Assembly (NCBI GenBank): GCA_911728455.2
Contig: OU452221.1
Location: 5,732,290-5,796,289, forward strand
Source of the DNA: Marthasterias glacialis
Taxonomy: Eukaryota; Echinodermata; Asteroidea; Forcipulatida; Asteriidae
Reading direction: 5' to 3'
DNA length: 64,000 nucleotides
In this document: one piece after another, positions 56,950 to 64,000 of the stretch
How the letters are laid out: each line of letters opens with the position of its first letter
Position numbering within the stretch: the stretch's first letter is position 1
The notes under the pieces: generated by a model
The model's database searches: none
What the model was told of the DNA's origin: nothing
What the model saw: the letters and a program-made list of their open reading frames with translations, nothing else
Translations under genes and position numbers: made by a program

Positions 56950-58382
56950 TCTATTCCTGTCCTCGGGTTCCGTTTCGCGAGAGGTCAAATTGCACACTAC
57001 ACTTATTTGTTGTGCACACGCGCGCACTTATCACTTTTACCGGTAAAAATGAATTGACAGTTTTGCAGTTTTAAAATTTTTCCATGAATTACTCTATTTA
57101 GTGTAAAGCAATAACAACATCTGAATTGATTGCATATTTTGATGTTTTTCTTTTTATTTGTTTATCAATAAGCAATAAGCATAATATACCTTTTTTCAAT
57201 AATTGTGAAAGTAAATGATTATACTGGCTTATTTCCTCACACAAAATACTATAGAGAAGATAACAAAAACTAAATTTATATGAATTGTAGACGCAGATTC
57301 AACACATAATTCAACAATCACTTTCCACAATTTCCAAAGTGTTCACACAACTCGTTGTAAACAAATAAAATTTAATGAACAGGAAAAGAAAACCGATTAC
57401 TGATTCATATTTTCTAATCGCTCAGTTTTTAAAGAGTCTTCACTGAACAACCCTAAACAGAACATTATCAAACAAGTTACTTGAGAATCCATATAGGCCT
57501 ACTTATCACTGATAGCTTTTAATAAGATGAAAAGAAAATCCCACAGGAGCTTTAAATGGAAAAGTTAAAAATGACACATTTCAGTTGAAAGCATTAATAA
57601 TAACAAACTAATAATTGCAACTTTATCTTAATGCATGTATATCTTTATTTTTTTGAGGAGTAAAAAACACCTGTAGGCAAAAAGGGCAGACCATATGGTT
57701 TATGCTTCTGCAGGGGTATTTGGGAACTTATTTTGATGCGGCAAAATCAAAAGAACAATTTTTTTTAGGCTTCCTCTCAACATTATGCTATTTTCTAAAC
57801 TTTGACAGTATTCTACCAACCTCGTTCCCAGGGGTAATTGATCTCGCCGCGCCATTTTTCTTTTGGTACCGAAGTTGGCTCGATCATCACCCCCTGGAAT
57901 CGATCTCGTTCCCAGGGGGTAAATGATCTTACATGGCCTTTAATATTCTCCACTGAGGACTGGTACATACTGTCACCACTGAAACTGTTATCATATTTAC
58001 AAAACATTAGTAAGCTCAGCTAGTCAACATTTATATTCAAACGAGTCTGCAAACAAACACGTTAACAAATTAAACATGTAAAAACAAAGGCAATCTAGTA
58101 AATCATGTCATCATTCACAGGGATTCGAGGATTCGTGTGGAAAGTGAAAACAGGGGAAGTTTGTTTTGGCGGATCTCGAAAATATGTTTACCCTGTAATA
58201 ACCTCTATAAATGTTATATTTTATTCTAATCAATTATTTTAAATAAAACCTACATGTAACATTCGTTATCGACTGGCACAAAACAAAATAATAAAGTATA
58301 CAGAACTAGCTCCAGACACAATCATGCAAACTAGACTTGAAGCATTTTGGCTATACATTTCTTTATACTCTTTTCATTAAAA
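56950..58382. other. Gene B 3' flank, no gene seen
   Basis: A single diverged 51-bp minisatellite unit (TCTTCACTGAACAACCCTAA) at about 57435-57480. A small palindromic CTCGTTCCCAGGGG/CCCCCTGGAAT structure at 57828-57930. An AATAAA on the minus strand at 58220-58225 is the candidate polyadenylation signal of gene B. Confidence 0.45.
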
Positions 58383-58918
58383 TCAAGACTTAACTAGCTT
58401 GAAGCCATGTCCAGTATCAACACAAGATGGGGGAAACCATCTCATCATGAAGCGTTTCCAACTGGCGCCGCAAATTGTGTTATCTGTATATGGGGCTAGA
58501 ATCAACATGTCTTTTACCAGCCAGTGCACTTTTTGGGGGAACTTAGATGTGTACTCTGTCATATCTTTTTTATTAGGCACGTGAAAGTCATTATCAGTCC
58601 ACAAAGGGGAAACTTTATAAACTGCTTTAACTTTCCTTCCTCTCTCCTTCCAATTGATACTGTTTTCCTCTGAGCTGTTAAACTCTATCCAATCACGGGT
58701 AAAATCACCCACTTTTGCCACATGACCCGTTTCAGGGTCTCTTGATCTACTCAGTTGGCAAGTTTGCATTGCAATTACATTGGTTTTGTCCTTATTGATT
58801 TTATCCAGCCAGTCCTTGGAGCATCGTGCATCTTGGATCAAGATAAGCCTAGATTGGAAGTCCTCAGTCTTGAAGCTGTTACCCCATAGCCTTTGCATCG
58901 TTTCAAACTTGAACTTTT
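58383..58918 (-). CDS. TMEM168-like gene B, C-terminal exon
   Basis: Acceptor TTTTCAACAG before 58918; enters in phase 1; ends at the stop at 58383. It encodes about 178 residues: EKFKFETMQRLWGNS, LILIQDARCSKDWLDK, IAMQTCQLSRSRDPETG, GDFTRDWIEFNSSEENS, NWKERGRKVKAVYKVSPLW, a weak hydrophobic stretch and VDTGHGFKLVKS. Each block has a counterpart in the same order in vertebrate TMEM168 (for example GDFTKDWVEYN and DTGQGFKLVKS). The intact reference copy for the remnants in units 0-3. Confidence 0.9.
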
Positions 58919-59561
58919 CTGTTGAAAAGACCCCCAAAAATATGGAATTAGTTTTATCTTGAATCTAACAATCAAGCCCAAAATTCAATTCAAAGGATTT
59001 TAACCTTTAAAAGACTATCCAACTATATGGACATGACCCTTTTTATTTAATAAGATCGTGAGCTGTTTTTAACACACAGTGTCTCCAAATGTAGCTGGTA
59101 TTCAGATCTTTATAAATCGCACACAAGCGCAGGCTATTCAGTCTATATGGTTTATATCTCTATAATAAATGCTGTGGGTCCTAGCCAGGGCGAATGTGAA
59201 AACTTGTGAGAATAGCTTGCAGGCCTGGGTTCCCCCATATTCTTAACTCGCAACTTCCCAATTACAATGGGCAGCACCAGAAATACAAATTTACATGTTT
59301 GGACACAATGTGGACTATTTCTTTCTCTCTTGGTGACTGCTTTACTTCTTTCGAAAAGGCCCAAGGGGGTTTTCAGAAAATCCTGAAAACAGGAAAAGTC
59401 CTGAAAAATCACACACCCTGCATAGCATTAGCCAGAAGCCATCTAGGTGTGTTTTGGAAAAATTATTTTGAATTTAATTTGGACATTACTTACAGGACTG
59501 TAAATTAATGCATTAAGTAAGTGATTTGGACACCCTGTTGTTCGATAGACTGATCCACTAA
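58919..59561. other. Gene B intron (part), no gene seen
   Basis: Short frames on both strands at 59152-59508 have no recognisable similarity. Confidence 0.4.
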
Positions 59562-60235
59562 AGCCGTGTTCGCTTTGGACTATTTTGGGGGTAAACTAAC
59601 CAAGCAAATGGGTAACTTGACCATTTTAAGTCCAGTGTTTTTTCACCCAGGTTACTTAACAGAGTACAATGGGTAGTTTAACCGGCCACTTTCTGCCCAG
59701 GTAAACTAACCTGTTCAAACTAGCCGAGTCAAAAAAGTAAAATACCACATCCGGTTCACACGCACAAAGGCTGGTTTGGGTCATTCTATAAATTTGGGGT
59801 CCAAAGTGTGACATTTTCCTGTCCCTGTTACACCTGACGTGTGCAATTTAATCTGAAAATATCTTTAAATTTGACTTCAAACTGTTTTGATTTGTTCAGC
59901 ATGTACTTTGCGTTAACATAATCACTCTTGGAGGTAGAAGGCACCAAAGAGTGTGCTGTAAATGTATGAAATCTTGTGTCAGATGTAACAGGGACAACAA
60001 TAAAAAACGGACCCCAAATTTATAGAATGAGCCGTTTGTAGTTGGTCGTGCGATGGTAAAATCACTGCGTGACGCAGCTCTTAGTCTATGCTGACGCCTC
60101 AATTGGTTTGTTTCACCATCGTCTCGGTTAGTTTACCCACGTCAAATAATCCAAGTGCGGACACCGGTAAGATTTACCCATTGGAAGTTCCCCATAATAG
60201 TCTCAGTTAAATATGAATCCAATGCGAACGCGGCT
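59562..60235. mobile_element. 674-bp PIF/Harbinger-type MITE
   Basis: Inverted ends AGCCGTGTTCGCTTTGGA and TCCAATGCGAACGCGGCT with a TAA duplication (59559-59561 and 60236-60238), as expected for the TWA targets of PIF/Harbinger elements. The interior repeats GTAAACTAACC/GGTTAGTTTACC motifs in both orientations. It carries a second element nested inside. Confidence 0.8.
59781..60030. mobile_element. 250-bp MITE nested in the 59562-60235 element
   Basis: Perfect inverted ends TCATTCTATAAATTTGGGGT and ACCCCAAATTTATAGAATGA. Inside, TGTCCCTGTTACACCTGA and TCAGATGTAACAGGGACA are also inverted, giving a nested palindrome. Confidence 0.8.
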
Positions 60236-60903
60236 TAAGCCTCGCTCACTATTAATGTGTTTGTCAGACTTCTCGGTTGCCCATCACAGCTGTGATTGGC
60301 ACGGTCAATACAGCAAGGGCGTGGTCGGTACGTTCAAGTGCATGTGTGGATGACCGATAATAATTATAGGGATTACCTAAGGGCTTCAAAGTTCATGGGC
60401 TCAGGCTATCTTCCAAGAAATGTTGACACCCTGTGAAAAATCACCACGGTATCTTTAGTTTCAAATGTCGTCATATATCATCAGTAAGACATTTTGCCAT
60501 GGCAATAATGACGTTTTGTACTAATTATACGAATAGAATAAAAGAACACGCTCTGTGGAAAAAGTAAGATTGAAGCTCTCTTCGATATAATCCTCTAAAA
60601 GATTTTGTATATTTTCATTCGTAAATTAGCCAATTACTAATAAATGTTTTGTAGTACTCGTTCTTGTACTGAGGACTTAGTACTTTGGTACTCGGATAGC
60701 TGTACTCGAACTTGATGTCACAAGTACTCGTACTTGAGTACAACTCGGCCACCTGTGTACTCGGCCGTACTTGGCGCTTGGGTAAAAATACTTGACTAGT
60801 AGGCCCTACACTATTTTGTTACACAGCATAGTACGGGCTTCACTGATGGCAACTAGACTGAATTAATAAAAGTTGACCAATAAAAAACTGAAACCGAACT
60901 AAC

Positions 60904-61145
60904 CTTCTGTCAATTCCCACCTGCCGCAACCATCTACATCACCACAGTAGTAGACCACGTAGCTGTCATACCTCTGACCATTTGTACCTGAGATCGTCTG
61001 ATTAAAGAAGAGGTGAAGCTGGTGTTTCATGGTTGTGACTGAAAGCCCATCGACGAAGGAATTCATGCTGCAAGTTATGGCATTATGCTCAAAGAACTTC
61101 ATGATGGATTGCTGTAACTCTCCCGATTGTACCAACTCCGACTGT
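60904..61145 (-). CDS. TMEM168-like gene B, middle exon
   Basis: 242-bp exon; acceptor CAAAATATAG|A (61145), donor GAAG|GTTAGT (60904/60903), phases 2 and 1. It encodes QSELVQSGELQQSIMKFFEH, MNSFVDGLSVTTMKHQLHLF, NGQRYDSYVVYYCGDVDGCG and RWEL. Five codons longer than in gene A, near its start. The pattern of a helix pair followed by a hydrophobic strand ending YYCG is the basis of the fold proposal under findings. Confidence 0.85.
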
Positions 61146-61252
61146 CTATATTTTGCACAAACAAAGAACGCAATACAAAATAAACGACACTACACGAATG
61201 ATATTAATAACACAAAAAATGGTTGGTTTTGATCAATGCACACAAATATACA

Positions 61253-61429
61253 CAGGCCTCGATCTTAACAAAAAGGGGGCAGGCCTTTGCTGGCCAAATC
61301 AGAGAAATTGTACATGGGCATGCTGGCCAAGTTGATAGTGACAGTGCAATTTTCCTGAAGGGCATGCGGGCCAACTCGACAGGGCATGAGGCCAATGGCC
61401 TCGGTGGCCTCGGTTAAGATTAAGACCTG
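61253..61429. mobile_element. 177-bp hAT-like MITE
   Basis: Starts CAGGCCTCGATCTTAAC and ends GTTAAGATTAAGACCTG, inverted. The flanks ATATACA and TATACTT are similar but not a clean 8-bp duplication. The interior has repeated TGCTGGCC/GGGCATG(C/A)GG motifs. Confidence 0.6.
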
Positions 61430-62153
61430 TATACTTACATTGACACAAAATGTTATCAACCAACAGGCTGTGGAGAACCAGAGATGTGGTTTGGCCTTTA
61501 TTATAATGTCCAAATGGAAGACCAGCCTGCAATAAAATGCAACCCATGACCTCAGCTACTAGCAAGGGTTTTCAAACCTCAGGCAAGTTTGTACTGTCTA
61601 TATGTTGGTTATCACCTATCAACAGTTGTGAACAGCAGTTATTTCATAATCTATAAATGTATGCTCGTGTACTTTCAGAATATTGACCCTTGTCGCATGT
61701 GACCTCAATGACTGTCTACCACACTCGCTATTTTGGTGCTCAAATTGCAAAAAAACAAAACACCAAAAACATTATGGTATAAAAGCCTTGCAATGCTGCT
61801 GTGCCTAAAATACGCCCTCACTGTACAACATAATTATGGGGACATTGACTCCCAAAATGGTACCATGATTATTGCAATGATGACGTCAGGTGAATTGGGT
61901 CAAAAGGCTAGTTTGTAACAGGCTAACATTTCTGTTGTTATTTTTTACCAGAATTCATAAAGTCCAAGAGAGATGCATAACATAAGACAATCCCACAACA
62001 TTCATTGCGATTGGCTTAAATATTACTCTCCACAACACAATACACGCTCACACTGGTGAGCACAAAATGTCTGCACTTGGTCTAAGATGATAACTTCACA
62101 GAATCTGAACAAGTACAGATTTCAAATAATTGCTTTTTGGTTTTAACTCTTAC

Positions 62154-63442
62154 CCATTGGAGCTTGAAGGGGGCATGATGACAAAAGCCGTGCAAGCCCC
62201 CGGTAGGGACTTCCGGAGTGTATCAGTGGCTGCCAAGAGCATTTCCTCGATAAGAAGTACTATCAACCAGCTTGCTGCAAGTGCCGCCTTTTCATCCTTG
62301 TGCCACAGTGGCACTCCACTTGGAATCACCAATGTGACTATGCCAAGTAACAAAGTGGAGCCAAATGTTTGGAAAATGAGACCGTGGGTTAACTGAGCTT
62401 GTAAACGCATCCCCTTCGTTGCCATCATCTTGTTGACACTAGCGTTGGCCATTCTCAGGGCTTTGTGGTAGGCCTTACTGCACTCTGACATTTTTTTGGA
62501 AAATTCCCAGCACAAATGAATGAAATATGAATGGAGGGCAATCCACGTTAAAAGTAATACAACAAAGAGGATCCAGTACCAATGATTATGGTAGATGACA
62601 GAAACACCAGCATGAAAAGGAAAGATAACCTCAAAAACAATGACAATTAATATGAACATCTTTTGTAAACATCCACGGAAACTGAACACACTATTTAATC
62701 TCTGTTCAGCGGATATGTTGCTGAAAAATAAATCAAAGACTGGCTCCATGAATAGACGGCTAGCAAAGCATCCCAGTGCAACACCATAGATAGGCACATC
62801 CACAGTGCTGAAAAACACCGCTTGACAAACAGTGAATGAAACCAAAATGACACAGACAAAGAGGTTGTAAATGGAAGTCACAAGTCTGAGTGCAACAACA
62901 ATAAGAACAAAGGAAACCAAAATCAAGAATAGAGCATATTTGGAAAACAATGTCTGGTCCTTCGGCAAAAACGCAAATCCTGTCACTGAGAACCCAACAA
63001 GCTGCAACACCTCAGTCCAAGTCACTGGACTGGAGGAGTATTTAATCAATCCATTGCATTGCTGCACTATCGACCAGATGGCTTTGGTACCAATGCTTAT
63101 AAGTAGCATACTTGTCACAACTATAGCAACACCATTCTGGACGGCACTGGTATCTACAAAGGACACCAGACCAAGAACACAGCTACACCATAGACGAGTG
63201 CAGGTTATGATGAAAATCAAGGGTTTGACTGTGCTTTTGGAATCACAACAGCACTTTAGGCAGATCGAGACAACGATCAGCAATGCCGCAATCAAAACCA
63301 CAATACCAAAGACTAATAGACTGATGATGGAAGAATACAATAGAACACACAAGATGAACACCAAGGTAACTATGTGGAAGGCATAATCCAAAACTCCAAT
63401 CACGTTCAGGCCACACTTGAAGTTGCTGCCATTTTCCTCCAT
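62154..63442 (-). CDS. TMEM168-like gene B, membrane exon and start
   Basis: The first coding exon. The start at 63442 (context GTTTGCAACATGGAGG) is the first in-frame ATG after the acceptor CATTGCAG (exon start 63553) and is conserved in all units; an ATG at 63559 is intronic. The 430 residues contain about 11-12 hydrophobic segments, TCTRLWCSCVLGLVSFVDTS, WTEVLQLVGFSVTGFAFLP, CFASRLFMEPVFDLFF, NKMMATKGMRLQ and, at the end, TAFVIMPPSSSNG. The donor AATGG|GTAAGA is at 62154/62153, phase 2. With the exons at 60904-61145 and 58383-58918 the coding length is 2067 bp, 688 codons plus stop, against 697 residues in human TMEM168. The product is a multi-pass membrane protein; vertebrate TMEM168 has been placed at the nuclear envelope, but its biochemistry is poorly known. 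The promoter lies beyond the window. Confidence 0.9.
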
Positions 63443-63552
63443 GTTGCAAACCAGTTTCAAAATACGGTTGTTAAAAATAAAACCAAAAATAATAATAGAA
63501 TAAAAGATGGAGTTCACAAAATGATGGAAGATTTCCCTTTTACAACCATCAA

Positions 63553-64000
63553 CCTGCAATGTAGAAAGAGAAATATAGGTTTAGAGAAAAAATCAGCCTT
63601 TGGGATCATTAAATGCATTTATGTTTAGGATAGTTGTGAAAATATAATGACATCGGCAGTGTACCTACCAAAATATAAGCCATCATGAATCTATTGTGAA
63701 AAAAGGTAACTGAAGGCATCATGTAATAAATGCAAGATGTGAGAAAGTGTATACATATAAAAAAAGTTGACTTTTAATCAAGGGGTGATGTACGTTCTTG
63801 ACATTTAATCCAAAATAGAGATGTACCTGTTAAGAATAGAGATATATTATTAATAATAGAGAATTAATGGAGATAACTATATTTTGTGTCCGGTTTCAAT
63901 GCACCGTGTCAACGGGAGGTCAATCAATTCTCCACAGCTTTTCACCGACATGTTTTAGGTGTTACAGACTGGTCCCCTGTCTTTAACTGCAAGGATAGAC
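63553..64000 (-). other. Gene B 5' intron
   Basis: Begins at the conserved acceptor and is close to identical to 51511-52000 of unit A, including the left end of the 3-kb TIR element from about 63787. The first exon is expected to the right of the window. Confidence 0.7.

Overview
This is eukaryotic nuclear DNA: spliced genes with GT/AG introns, AT-rich intergenic sequence, minisatellites, and LINE, LTR, SINE and TIR transposons. There are no operons or ribosome binding sites. The repertoire suggests an invertebrate deuterostome, most plausibly an echinoderm. The species call is inference from the style of the sequence and is not proven.

The backbone is a tandem, minus-strand family of TMEM168-like multi-pass membrane protein genes. 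A complete member has a non-coding first exon behind a TATA-like promoter, one large exon with about 11-12 hydrophobic segments, a middle exon and a C-terminal exon ending in the TMEM168-type tail (DTGHGFKLVKS). From left to right the window holds: a C-terminal exon remnant at the left edge (unit 0); three truncated copies (units 1-3, around 3.6-5.2, 13.9-15.5 and 25.9-27.4 kb); unit A (33.3-55.2 kb); and unit B (58.4-63.6 kb, promoter beyond the right edge). Unit B reads open through three exons as 688 codons, against 697 in human TMEM168. Unit A is also open in every exon, but its large exon is split by a transposon.

That transposon, 39400-51325 (11.9 kb), is the main discovery. It has CACTG/CACTC termini, a TA target duplication proven by the uninterrupted paralogue in unit B, and dense subterminal TTGGG/CCCAA repeats. 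It carries two genes on its plus strand: an intact 826-aa C2H2-finger transposase of CACTA/EnSpm (CMC) type, and a ten-exon SAM-domain gene of about 518 codons resembling SAMD3-like proteins. The transposase lies inside intron 2 of the SAM gene. It looks like a complete, recently inserted autonomous element with a two-protein layout.

The spaces between units are built from insertions that can be dated against each other by comparing paralogous units. Unit 2 differs from unit 1 by a 5'-truncated LINE (10504-13608), a deleted Ty3/gypsy-like LTR element (15663-18758, TSD TTTG) and a 0.8-kb TIR element (19322-20118). Unit A carries a 3-kb TIR element (51736-54794, TSD CAAGG) with a tRNA-Ser-derived SINE inside. 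Several MITEs have clear TIRs and TSDs (34060-34388, 35339-35484, 59562-60235 with another nested inside). Two minisatellites (120-bp period at 0.9-2.75 kb; 51-bp period at 21.7-23.45 kb) have expanded from sequences that remain single or few-copy in sister units.

Coordinates of exons were placed by eye from splice signals, phase and paralogue comparison. Most short open frames in the window, including long antisense ones across the membrane exons, are not genes.
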